In this document: positions 21,661-32,161 of the stretch, one piece after another | Position numbering within the stretch: position 1 is the first letter of the stretch | Layout of the letters: every line of letters starts with the position of its first letter | DNA from: Brachionus rotundiformis | Taxonomy: Eukaryota; Rotifera; Eurotatoria; Ploima; Brachionidae | NCBI GenBank assembly: GCA_016802295.1 | Contig: JAESIW010000137.1 | Coordinates: 149,759-213,758, forward strand | Reading direction: 5' to 3' | Length of the DNA: 64,000 nucleotides | Notes under the pieces: generated by a model | What the model saw: only the letters and a program-made list of their open reading frames with translations | Told to the model about the DNA's origin: nothing | The model's database searches: none | Program-made: the position numbers and the translations under genes

Positions 21661-22556
21661 AGCTTTTTTAATTAGAGAATTTACTAGATTATCGCTACTA
21701 AGTTAGCTTTTTTTACTTTTTTGTCAAAAATTTACTGTAAATTTTTTATTTTCATTTTTTAATTATCGATTCAATGTCACAAAGCATGCAGGCTGAAAAG
21801 AGGTTTTTCACCGCTTGGATAAGCCTGTGGGAGTAGCTTCTTAAATTGTTTCTTAAATAATTAAATCTGAAGCAATATAAAATTTAAGATAAGAAGAAAG
21901 CAAAGCTTTTGAAAAACTAGTAACGAGACGTTAACCTTTTTCTAAACCATGTCAATTGTGTCTGAATCTGTTAAGCTGTAGCATGATAAAATTTATCATA
22001 TCGAGTCTCAGCAAAATAACTAAAGAACTTATTCACTAAAATAGTAGCTTAATGAATGGAATGCTGGGAGGAATAAATGTGCTATAAATCAATCAATTCA
22101 AAAAGAGATTGAATAATTTAAATAATAATGTCAAGTGTTAATAGGTCCTCTTCGACCACTCCGCAGTGACAAGAATAGAATTACGCATTTAGAGTATCTA
22201 ATTGCCAATTGTCAAAACTATAAAATAAGATATTTCTGTAAAGACTTATATTTAAACGAGCATTAATTTAATTGATTTGAACAATAATAATATTTAGCAT
22301 TAATTTTTTTGAAACATAATTAATTATATTGGACAAGCATTAATTATTTTAAACGTGCTTTATTATATCAAACATGCGTTAATTAAATTTTTTGAACATT
22401 ATAAATTTGCAGTTAACATTAATTTTAAAAAATCTACATTAATTTAATACAAACGACTTTAATTGCTTAACAGTGCTACCATTGAGTCCTTTTTACTATC
22501 TATCGGTACATTTTGTATAATATAAATATGATGAAACAACTGGAGTCTTACATAAA
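21661..22556. other. AT-rich region with degenerate TTAATTA-type repeats
   Basis: From about 22240 to 22470 loosely repeated units of the type GCATTAATTWA...TTTGAAC occur many times. They are diverged and irregular and lie just upstream of a MULE-type reading frame. No gene is seen. Confidence 0.35.
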
Positions 22557-22928
22557 ATGGCAAGTCAACGAGTAGCACAATATCAAAGCGACACAGATAC
22601 TGATGAAACAGAATATGTGGAAAAAGAAACTGTCAAAAAAAGATCTAAACAAACAAGAAGAAAACGGAGTCCATTATGTACATTTAACAACAAGAACGAA
22701 GCAATGGAAAAAATCAAAAGTGATGGCATTTGGAGTATTTCGATGACAAACAATACAAGTGAAGGGAAACGCGTGTATTATAGATGCAATCAAGTGAAAA
22801 GACGTGCGAAACAATGTCCAGCAATAATACATTTGTTATATCACAGCGAAAGTGATGATGTAAGTATGTTTACAACAAATGATGATCATGTCCACGAAGA
22901 TCGACGAGCAACAGGAATTAAAATTTAA
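22557..22928 (+). CDS. MULE-type transposase N-terminal zinc-binding (FLYWCH-like) domain, truncated
   Basis: A 123-residue frame from ATG 22557. After a basic, acidic-flanked leader (KKRSKQTRRKRS) there is a zinc-binding pattern: WSISMTNNTSEGKRVYYRCN, then QCPAIIHLLY, then TTNDDHVHED. C-x(n)-C and H-x-H spacing with YYRC and CPA is what I know from the FLYWCH/WRKY-like domain at the N terminus of MULE transposases in animals. The transposase core that should follow is absent; the frame stops at GIKI. It is a relic or a first exon of a lost element. The MULE C-terminal piece at 2.4 kb is not contiguous with it. Confidence 0.55.
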   Translation: MASQRVAQYQSDTDTDETEYVEKETVKKRSKQTRRKRSPLCTFNNKNEAMEKIKSDGIWSISMTNNTSEGKRVYYRCNQVKRRAKQCPAIIHLLYHSESDDVSMFTTNDDHVHEDRRATGIKI

Positions 22929-22999
22929 AAATTTAATATCATTATTATTATTATATATTATTATTATATTATTATTAAGATTTTTGGTTTTTTTAAAAG

Positions 23000-23350
23000 C
23001 AAAAGTATGCTTAGCCATTGAATATCATCAATTTTGTGTTCAATCTTGTACATCTCAATCATGTCGCCTCTAAAACATCGTTCTTCTAAGATCGTTAGAC
23101 CAAGATTTGCGCATCATGACTCATAATTTACATTTCTCAGATGGCTTAGTATTTTCGTTTCAAGCCGTTTTTTCAAGAGGGTCTATGTCGCCCAGGAGGT
23201 GTGGTCTTCAAGCTTGAACTGCGTTTTCAAGATGAGGTCTCACATAAGCTTTGAACAGCTTGCTCCTGATAAGAGCGTCTCTTGAGACAAACGAGCCCAG
23301 ACATGCAACTGAACTTGGTCGCTGATTTGTTCACTTGCGTTTTATAACAT
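23000..23350 (-). pseudogene. CR1-like reverse transcriptase C-terminal remnant
   Basis: The minus strand around 23020-23090 reads ERCFRGDMIEMYKIEHKIDD, the R-R/x-R-G-D-hydrophobic-I-x-x-Y-K segment of the CR1-type reverse transcriptase C terminus. Several stops follow. The same stretch at 35.7-35.88 kb is a relative. Confidence 0.65.
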
Positions 23351-23454
23351 CGATCTTTTCTATTGTGCACTGTAGAAGTATAGACATTTAAATTGTCTGG
23401 AGTTGGTGCTGTAGTTATTGAGAGAATTTTGAAAAATAAGAAAAAGACGAAAAT

Positions 23455-23816
23455 GAGAAAAAGACAAATTCTTTTTATGTTATTTAATCTCAGCTTGAAT
23501 TTGAAAAAGAAATTAATCCAACCTGTAAGCCGCATAATGGTTCCCCAGGACCCTCAATCATAGGGGTCAATTTCGGAAATAAAGCATTAAAAAGAGAAGC
23601 TTTTTAGTATTTTCTTTTGAAATAAATCATTGTTTTAAAATTCTTTTTTTTTTTCAACTGTATATTAGTGTTTTAAACTTCATTGTCCAAAATATCGAAA
23701 TGGACCCCTATGATTGGGGGTCCTGGGGAACCATTATGCGGCTTACAGGTTGGACTAATTTCTTTTTCAAATTCAAGCTGAGGTTAAATAACATAAAAAG
23801 AATTTGTCTTTTTCTC
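23455..23816. repeat. Large inverted repeat (hairpin), arms of about 120 bp
   Basis: Left arm 23455-23577 and right arm 23695-23816 are reverse complements with few mismatches (for example GTAAGCCGCATAATGGTTCC and GGAACCATTATGCGGCTTAC), separated by about 117 bp of unmatched spacer. The arms extend through GACAAATTCTTTTTATGTTA. There is no coding sequence beyond accidental frames. Confidence 0.85.
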
Positions 23817-24087
23817 AAAAAATTATTTTCTATAAGAATTTGTATTCATGCTACCTTGCACTTTACCATAACTTCATCTTTATTTAAACATCTGGTAAAA
23901 TATATTGATCAATTTTTTGATTATCTTGGTCTCAGTGATATTTTTAGCTAAAATATTTATAAATAGAAATTTTATTTAATAAGTAAAAAATTAAGAAAAA
24001 TTTGAATTAAAACTGACTTTTATTATAGAATATTAAAATAAAGATAGGCTTGTTTGAAAAAAACCATGATTTCAATCGAGTTGTAAT

Positions 24088-25092
24088 TTAAATTATTGCA
24101 TAAAATTTGAGGCGTTTGAAGAACAATTCTTTACCAAATGAATACAATTCAATATCAAGTTTATTGAGTTGTTTTATTTTATCTAAATATGGTATTTGGC
24201 TGATTTCATCTTTATTCTTATTGATAAACTTATCTGCAAAAGTCTCATTTGATTGAGCAAATTAATCTGCTAGTCGAAAATTATTTGAAAATATCTTCAA
24301 AAATAATTGATGTGTATAATTTTGATATTCAGTTAGACCAAAAAAAGCCATAGATTCCAAATTTTTTTTGGCTTCTTCCAGTAATTTATCTCCTGTTTTA
24401 TCTTCACAATCATAGCTTGCATTGGACAAAAGTAATGTTTGTCTATTATTTGCCAAATTGTGCTCACAGTCAATAAACTCTTTTAATTGAACATGTTTCC
24501 ATGATTGTCTACCTTTGAAACACTTTTCATAGTTTTTATACAAAAAATGATCTTTTTGTGTATGTCCAATCCAGGTCATACCTTCTGATGCATGGTGCCA
24601 TTCGCTCAGGTATCGTTTGACGGGCTCACGAAGCATTGTGAACAAATAAAAGTCTCTTTCTGGCTCCAAATTTGGATAGAATTTTTTTAAACATGACTTT
24701 AAAACAGTGTAATGTGGATGAACACCACAAGGCCAACCAGCTGTTTTCCGACCCCAATACCAATCTATTGATTTCTCTTCCACTGATCTATCATTACATC
24801 TAAATTGTTTATTTCTGTTTTTTTTCCTATCTTCTTTTGTTATTTGGTCTTTAAAGATCATCTTACATTCGATTTCATTGTCAAAGTAAACAAGACTGTC
24901 AATCAGAAAAGTGTCCAATTCTCTGCCACCAGTTTTTTGTACATGTAAAAATACCAAAACATTTCGACTAATGTCAAAATTTAGAGATTCTGACAGTTTA
25001 AGTGTAGAAAGAAAGTTTAAAAAATTTGTAGAAAAAAAAAGCAAAACTACTAAAGCTTGAAAATAAATTAATTTTAAAAATTTTTCTTCCAT
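24088..25092 (-). pseudogene. Heparan-sulfate 6-O-sulfotransferase-like gene, copy B, with in-frame TAA
   Basis: Same layout as copy A: ATG 25092, membrane anchor, both PAPS-binding loops, TAA at 24264-24262 after NFRLAD, then 57 further open codons to TAA 24090-24088 with the conserved C-terminal segment. Only one residue differs from copy A, Phe for Cys near the KNYEKCFKG segment. The identical stop means that the change predates the duplication or was homogenised. Divergent from the lipase at 26.9 kb, about 1.8 kb apart. Confidence 0.8.
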
Positions 25093-25907
25093 TTTTAAAG
25101 ATTTTAATAAAAGCTTATTAGATTTTTTGAGCTTTTTTTAAATATTTATAATAGTTATTTGAATATTCGGCATACTCATTATTCAATCAAGCATACTTAA
25201 ATTATTAACATTCCATAAACATTAATAATTTATTGAGTAAAAAAAATCAAACAATTTTTTTTTATTGACTTAAATAGTTATATAATTTATTGAATAGATT
25301 CAACAAAATAAATAGAAAGGTCCAAAATGTGAATAGGAATTATCTTTTTTTTATTTCTCTTAATTAAGAATTATAACTAAGTGTTCGAGATAAAGGGTCT
25401 TTTTGTCATTGTTAGATCATCATGGATTGAAAGTTTTTTTAAATCTCCCATCACGACACTGTTCTGTGTAAACCATACATCTTCCATAATAATGACCATT
25501 TATTATGATTAATGCTTCTTTTATTATTTAATGATCTTAAAATATTTTCTCATTTTGAGCACACTAATAATTTTGCGTCTATTAAGAGAATATTTTTTTT
25601 TATAAAAAAAGTAAGAAAATTAATTGAATATTAATTAATTTAATTTATTTGGTATTTGTATATAAGCAGTTTAAAACATATATTGGGATTAAAAATGAGA
25701 TAATATAGATAAAAATTGAGGAAATATTTCTTTCCTATAATATTTTCAAATAATATGGTGGATTTATGCCAATTTCATGAGGACAAACTGCTTTAAAATT
25801 AAAAACCAGGCTTTTAATACAATATTTTTTAAATTATTTCTTTTATTATCCGTAATTTTAGATAAAAATTAAACTTATTTGAGAAATAAAAAAAATAATT
25901 GATAAAC

Positions 25908-25972
25908 TTTCAAATTCGATTGAGTAATACAAGTGATTTGCCAAAGCGGGACTACTTGCAGTCTCATAAAGA
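25908..25972 (+). repeat. 65-bp innexin exon fragment, copy in unit B
   Basis: Identical to 19248-19312 and derived from the innexin gene 1 exon (32398-32463). Present in both duplication units, so it was inserted before the duplication. Confidence 0.85.
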
Positions 25973-26913
25973 TCTTATTATCGAATTTGGAATTTTTTTT
26001 TTTAACATGAATGATTATAATTTTTTATGTTTTAATAACTTATTTAAAAATTAATAAAATTTATAACATACTTATTATTTAATCAAAATCATACACAACA
26101 ATTTTTTTCGATTTACCAATTTATACAATCGAATTATTCTTTATTTCAATTAATTTAAAAGAAAAGATATATCTAAAAATATCAATCTGTCATTTAAATT
26201 TATTTTTAAATAGAGTTTAGTTTTAAAAGATAATTATCTTTAAAAACTTAAACTTGTTTTTAATAAATTCAAAGAATCAAAAAAAAATTGTTTAGTTTGT
26301 ATAATTTAAATTTTTTTTTCTTTTTATTTCGATTTTTTTTAAACAAGATGATAACTGATAATAAAATATATTTTCTGATTCTTTTAAATACAAATTTTTT
26401 TTTCCATTCTTGATGTCATTTTTACATTAACTTTTAATTAATCAATTTATCGAAAATATGGAAAAAGAAATTAGAACATAATTTCATATTAGAAAAATTG
26501 TTAATAATTTTAAAAATGCATTGAACAGATGTAGATGAATCTATGAGCAAAAACTTAAAGTTAAAATGTGATTTTTATCATTTCATAATCGAAAAAAAAA
26601 AAACACTCCTTTTTAAAAATTTTATAATCAAAACTTAAATTATAATCTAGACATAACCTCATTTACAAACATTTTTGACTATTCACCTCATTTATCAATT
26701 GATATTTTTCCAATTGCATAACAATAAATGAGCTTTCCCATCATTTAAACGACTCAAATTATTGTGAAAGATCATCAAATTTAATAATTTTTGATAAAAG
26801 AAAATTAATTTGAAAAAAAGATAATCACCGATAGAAAAAGTCGCACAAATGTGAATTATTTCCAAGTATAAAACAAAAGCCAAAATGAACAAAATAAGAA
26901 AAAAAAACTGACA

Positions 26914-27909
26914 ATGTTTGGATATTTGCTAATGACAAGCTTGTTTTTGGCAATAAATGGTTGGCCAAATTTTGAATTGTACACCAAACACAATCCAATT
27001 AAAGCGGTAATTGTAAATGGTGAAAATTTGACCAATTCTGAATTCAGCCATGAAAAAGAAACAAAATTTTTGGTACATGGTTTTACTGGAGGTTCGTTGT
27101 CGCTTGTTCATATTAAAACAGAACTGCTCAAGGCTCATGATGTAAATGTGATTGTGGTTGAATGGGCTGGCGGAGCTAGAGCTCCAAATTATTTCGCAGC
27201 TGCGTCAAATACAAGAATTGTTGCCAATAAGACAGCCATCTTCATCCAGGATAATCAAATAGATGGTGCAAAAATACACTGTATTGGACACAGTTTGGGA
27301 GCGCATGTTTGTGGTTTCATTGGCAAAATAAAGCACTTGGCTCGCATAAGTGGCATGGATCCGGCTGGACCAATGTTTGGAGGAGAGGAAGCTGGTGCAA
27401 GACTTGATAAAAGCGATGCTGATTTTGTTGATGTTATTCACACAGATTCTGAGCTTGGCATCCAAGATCAAATAGGACATATGGACTTTTATCCAAATGG
27501 GGGCAGAAAACAAGCCGGTTGCATTTTCAAAGCAAACGATCTGATAAATCCAAACCTGAACGATGAAAAGTTTAGTGTTATAAATATGAGAATCGATCCA
27601 AAAGGGGATATTGGTGGATTTTTGTCTTGCAGTCATGGTAAAGTGCACCAATTTTATGCAGAAAGTATTTCAACTTGTCAATTTTTATCTGTTCCATGCT
27701 CAAGCTATCGTAATTTTTATAAACTTTTTTTAATTTAATTTTTAAATTATTTTTTAATTAAAACAGGCAGTTTTCTGAATGGAGAGTGCCAATGCACATC
27801 AACAAAATGTGTCCAAATGGGCTTCAATGCTAAAATGGATGATCCAGAAGGAAAGTATTATTTAAAAACATCTGGCTTCTCCACACTGTCAAGAATAACA
27901 TTTTTATAA
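26914..27909 (+). CDS. Secreted lipase (pancreatic lipase-like family), copy 2
   Basis: Exons 26914-27709 and 27767-27909 with a 57-nt intron give 312 residues. Signal peptide MFGYLLMTSLFLAINGW; triad residues in CIGHSLGAH, GMDPAGPMF and SCSHGKVHQFY, as in copy 1. Exon 2 reads GECQCTSTKCVQMGFNAKM, as expected for the family's cysteine-rich end. Near the end a 2-bp difference from copy 1 (GGCTTCTCC against GGCTCTTCTCC) shifts the frame, so the product ends GFSTLSRITFL rather than GSSPHCQE and loses the final cysteine. The third lipase (ending SEPFC) supports copy 1 as the original frame. The catalytic part is intact. Confidence 0.9.
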
Positions 27910-28851
27910 TTTTGTATTTTATTTATTCTAATAAATGGTATTTTTTAATCTTTATTTTTGAATTTAATTAAATCAACTTATTTAGATTTTATATTCGCTT
28001 GACTATTAAGAAAATTAATTTTTCATTTAGAAGAAGAATTATTAGAAGGAATAAATAATTAAATCAATTATTTTTTCTACCCCTCAAAAACACTTAAGAC
28101 ATTTATAAGTCAAATTACTAGCTCTAATTCAAATGAGAGTCACTCAGCCATAATTTTTTTCCAAAGATAAAATTTTTGAGTATAAGATCTTCCAGAACCA
28201 ATTTGTTAGAGTATAATCTACTTGATGGTAATTTAATATGTGTTACTGTTTGAAACCATGATTTGTTTTTCGGTTCTGAGATTAGTTATGAGGCGAGATG
28301 TTTGTTTTAGCATACTGATAAAGCTTTTTTACATACTGGCAAAACTTTTCAGCATACTCATTTTTCATTCAAGCATGAATGCTTTATCAATATACCAAAT
28401 ACCTAAATACTTAACTAAAATATATTTATCATTCTTAAAGTAGAAACAAAAATTGAAAAAAAATTTGGACAAGTGCCTTTTCCAATCTTGACAATTTACT
28501 ATATCAAAACACCATATATTAAATGACTTTACAAAATGATCTAAAGTCGAGAAGCTTATTTAAATCATCTGAAGGAATATAAAACTTATCATCTATGATT
28601 AAATTTCTTCGATTTCTTGGCCTATTGGTGGGAGTTCACTCACAAATCTTACTATAAATATCATACTATTGTTATAACCATTTCTTTATTTAACTATATT
28701 GTCAAGAAAAAAATATTTAAAAAAAAGAGGTGCTTTTATTAAAAAAATATCAAGTCTTTGACCGGCCAAGTACTCTTTACCGAAGTGTCCGGTCGAGATT
28801 TAACAATGTGCTTACAGAGGACCAGACTAGGTAGAATACGCATTTAATGTT
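27910..28851. other. Intergenic DNA with a weak reverse-transcriptase-like patch
   Basis: About 28460-28580 is a diverged relative of 20980-21090, upstream of a reverse transcriptase relic. Nothing else is supported. Confidence 0.35.
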
Positions 28852-30133
28852 TTAACAATCAAAGGCCCAATTTTTTTTATTACGTTAAGGACCAAAGTGG
28901 TTCTAAAAACCCCTAAAAAAAGATATGCGTTTTAGATAAATTAAACTAGATTTTTTATTAAAATTATGTTAAAAAATTTTACAGATTGCAAAAATAAATC
29001 TCTTTTATCATTTTTGTTATACTTTCAAAAAAAATAGGATATATTTTGTCTCAACATCTGACAAAATCCACGATTTTATCCCAAATTTGTCTGGCTTGTT
29101 TGGCACATACTGAATGAAGGAACATCGATTTTTGCTAGGTAACAATTGTTCATCGACGGTAAGATGTAAACCAGGTCTATAGCATGCTTGAGAATTTTCA
29201 ATAAACTTGTCCCAAAGTTGGCGAACCATGCAAAACTTATCAATTTTCACTCTTTCTGAACGGGTTGATTTATCGTCAAATCTAATATATTTTAAAAGAA
29301 GTAAAAACTTGTTTCTTGTCATAAATTTTCCAATCATGCTCACTCCATAAATTCTTGACCACATTGCTTTGAGAGGAACATTTGGGCATAAAACACCTCT
29401 TGCATAAAGTAAACCGATAAAAGCTAGTATGTCTTCTTTTGTAAAAAAAACTTGCGGATCGGCAGCTTTCGCATGACAATTCGTACAATTTAATATAAAA
29501 TTTATCATTGACAGGTCAAAAATCATAAAAAATGCCCAAAGTTTGGTCTCATTTATCTGACGTGTAGCAAGGCTAGTTGGTCCAACTTTCTCATTAGAAT
29601 TAATCTTTTTTCTAAGACTTGTCTCTTCTCCATCTTTCAACTTATCCATATCATTCCAGTTTTAGAAGTTTTATCTATATTTGTTTTAGTTTCTTCAGTT
29701 TCTTCATTATTAGAGTCTTCATCTGAATCATCATCAGAGGGTACTGATTGGGTATCATCCACATTTATAAGAAGTTCAAGGGCTTGTAAGGCAGCTTTTC
29801 GTCGAGACATGGAATTGTAATTTATAAAAGAATTATTTAATTTAAATAGCTTTTGAAATTTAAAGCATTATAAGCTTGTTCTTCAATTTATTTTACAAAA
29901 AAAGACAATATTTTTGTTGGGTCCAAAAAACCCACTTTGGGCCTTAACGTATATATTATTTTTTTTGCAGAAAAATAAAAAGATTTAAAAAAAAATGGAT
30001 TAATTATAATATTTTTATATTTTAGATTTGATGGAAAAAATTTTTCTAGTCAAAAATGATCAAATACATCGAGCAAAAAGCAAAATTAGCATCAAAAAGG
30101 GTCTTTAAAACCCCTTGGTCCTTTGAGTGTTAA
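28852..30133 (-). mobile_element. piggyBac-like element, internally deleted
   Basis: TTAA at 28852-28855 and 30130-30133 flank ends that match in inverted orientation: TTAACAATCAAAGGCCCAA on the left and TTAACACTCAAAGGACCAA reading inward from the right. A second, inner inverted pair also starts with TTAA: 28885-28910 (TTAAGGACCAAAGTGG) and 29926-29947 (TTAAGGCCCAAAGTGG in reverse). Between them lies a broken transposase on the minus strand. At about 1.28 kb it is roughly half the length of an autonomous piggyBac. Confidence 0.8.
29017..29810 (-). pseudogene. piggyBac transposase, N-terminal half, frameshifted
   Basis: From ATG 29810 the frame reads MSRRKAALQALELLINVDDT, an acidic leader and KTSKTGM, then breaks near 29655. 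The next frame (MDKLKDGEETSLRKK) carries the transposase body: KLWAFFMIFDLSMINFILNC, ILAFIGLLYARGV, then HLTVDEQLLPSKNRCSFIQY, which contains the first catalytic Asp (VDEQ), and KPDKFGIKSWILSD with the second. The reading stops after ILFFLKV, so the third catalytic Asp and the C-terminal zinc finger are gone. Not functional. Confidence 0.85.
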
Positions 30134-31049
30134 TTAATTGTGAATTGTCTACAATTGCCTTTGTGAATGAATTATGTATCTTTATATCTAAATATCATAG
30201 ATTCCTTTCTTGTAAGATACATCCGCATATTTTTAATTTTAAGATTTTTAGTTTGTTAAAAATCTAAGTATGCATGAATGAATAAAATATAATATTCAAA
30301 AAAAAATAATTTTATTTTCTTCTAAAAATATAAAGACTTTAAAAAATTTATTTTTTCAACAACTTTAGACTATAATCAACCATTATAAAAACTTTATTAG
30401 CATTTAATTTTACGAATAAATTTTTTTGACTAGCTAACTTCCTCTTCATTTTCACATTAATAAATATTTTGATCAATTATTTGAAATGCAAAAATCATCC
30501 AAAAATTTGTATTTATTTAGATAAAAAATAAAAATTTAGCAAAATATTTATTTATAAAATCGTTATACACTTGATTTCATGGTCAAAATAAACAAAATTG
30601 TCAAGAAACTTTTAGACGGATTTATGATAATTGTGTTCGGCAAAACTAGCTGTAACCATAAATTTATCCCATAGTTCTTGTTCATGTAAATATTATTAAA
30701 GATGAAAGTTGGTTCACATAATGGCATTAAAAATTGTGTTGTGACAAAATATTCCCATTCTTAACTGTCGTGTCACAACTACGAAAGTAAACCAACATTT
30801 GCCAGACCAACAAGCTACTACACAGCACACATCATTCACAATATCTAAGCATCAAATATGGGAATAAAAAGAGAGAAAAAAAGAGGATCCGTTTTAAGAT
30901 TTTTTATTAAGAAATTAAATAAAATATTAGAGCAATTTGCTTTCTGGAAAGACCAAATAAAACATTAATTGAATAAAAAAAATTTAGAGAATTTGTTAGA
31001 GACTGTATGAATAAGTCTCTATATCTTAAAATAAAATAAGTTACAACAA
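30134..31049. other. AT-rich intergenic DNA
   Basis: No supported gene. Bases 30570-30620 read like a weak echo of the sulfotransferase gene (TTTCATGGTCAAAATAAACA against TTTCATTGTCAAAGTAAACA at 18.2 kb), possibly another short relic. Confidence 0.3.
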
Positions 31050-31560
31050 GCTAGCAAGCTAGACTTGTGAAGATGGGAAACAGTAGGATCCCATTTATGG
31101 TAACTGTAGTATGTAGTGTGTTTAGAGCACAGTCACTTCCCCAGCTCTGCCTTCATCACACTGAGCCTCAGGATCTTATCAAGGTAGGTTTCTCCTTAAG
31201 TCTGTACTTATTCAGCCTGTTCTTGAATTGGTTGACGGATATGGATTGAACGATCTCTTGGGGTAGGGCGTTCCATGGCATAGTCACGTGGCAAAAGTGC
31301 TCTCTCAGTTGGCTGTTGACTGGGATGTACCAGTTTACAATGTTAGTGCATGTGTAACATTTAAAGAATTGAATAAGATCATCTCTAGTCCACCTGTCCT
31401 CTAGGGAGGTCAGATTTAGTTTCACCACTTTAGTCAAGGCTTTTAAACTTTTTGACCAATTTGGTGGCTCTCCGTTAGACATTTTCTATGGTGGTGATGT
31501 CTCTCCTTAGATGTGGTGAACAGGCCACAGTTCTGAATTGAATCAGTCTCTAAATCTTAT
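31050..31560 (-). pseudogene. CR1-like reverse transcriptase C-terminal remnant
   Basis: The minus strand reads VVKLNLTSLEDRWTRDDLIQ, then FFKCYTCTNIVNWYIPVN and VTMPWNALPQEIVQSISVNQ, then FKNRLNKYRL. L-x-L-x-S-L-E-x-R-R-x-R-x-D-L-I followed by W-N-x-L-P and F-K-x-x-L-D is the standard end of CR1/Jockey-type reverse transcriptases. The upstream part (higher coordinates) is decayed. Confidence 0.7.
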
Positions 31561-31750
31561 TTCCTTTTGCATGTGCTTTCCTGCAGTTACCCTTTATTGT
31601 TAAAATAAGGACTAAATTTTCAATTACTAGTAAAGAGTTACTCAAATAAATCTCTCTCTTATTTTAAAGTAATCCCTATTAAGTTCCTGAATAAAAGTAT
31701 TCCTGAATACCTCTGATTTGGGAACAGGCTTACTCAAAGTGAAATATAAG

Positions 31751-31825
31751 AAAATTTTTTGAATTCAGCTATGAAAAAGAAACAAGATTGTTGGTGCATG
31801 GTTTTGTTGGAAATTCCTTGTGCTG
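31751..31825 (+). pseudogene. Short lipase exon fragment
   Basis: Encodes EFSYEKETRLLVHGFVGNSL, aligned with EFSHEKETKFLVHGFTGGSL of the lipase copies (27042-27100), then a stop soon after. About 70 bp only. A third kind of gene fragment scattered in this locus. Confidence 0.8.
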
Positions 31826-32161
31826 GATCTAATATAGATTGCAACATGTGAGATAAGATAATGGTCGGTCAATATTATTTATCTAAAGCTTGTGCAATGT
31901 ATCAAAAAATTTTATCTTAGAATATTGTTTCAAAACCGATCTGAAAATTCTTAATAAATAATCAATCGATTGTAGTTTTTACTTTTATTATCATAAAATT
32001 TAAAATCAATTTTAAAATATTTTTAAAATTTAAGTTCTTTTTTTTTTTGAATATAAAATTTTGAAAAAAAAGTTTTTTATTATGATTTTTATTTATCTTA
32101 AATTTGAGATAAAAGTTTTTAACAATTTGAGAAATAAAATAAAAAAAAATATTTGATAAAA
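31826..32161. other. Innexin gene 1 upstream region
   Basis: AT-rich; should contain the innexin promoter, but no element can be named. Confidence 0.3.

Larger units (their letters stand above)
24031..26813. repeat. Segmental duplication unit B (partner 17371-20153)
   Basis: Second copy of the 2.78-kb unit. It continues without a break into the complete lipase leader and gene, which suggests that unit B has the original arrangement and unit A the rearranged one. Confidence 0.9.

Noticed and set aside
22240..22470. Regular minisatellite or CRISPR-like array
   Set aside because: The TTAATTA-type units vary in length and sequence and have no constant spacers. This looks like AT-rich drift, and CRISPR arrays are not expected in an animal genome.
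28600..28660. Signal-peptide-like MIKFLRFLGLLVGVHS as a leader exon
   Set aside because: It ends at a stop after about 21 codons, without a usable donor or a neighbouring gene on the same strand that lacks a leader.
32153..32161. Upstream TTG starts of innexin, lipase and BPL_N frames
   Set aside because: These only extend the open frame. The first ATG gives the expected innexin N terminus, signal peptide or domain start in each case.
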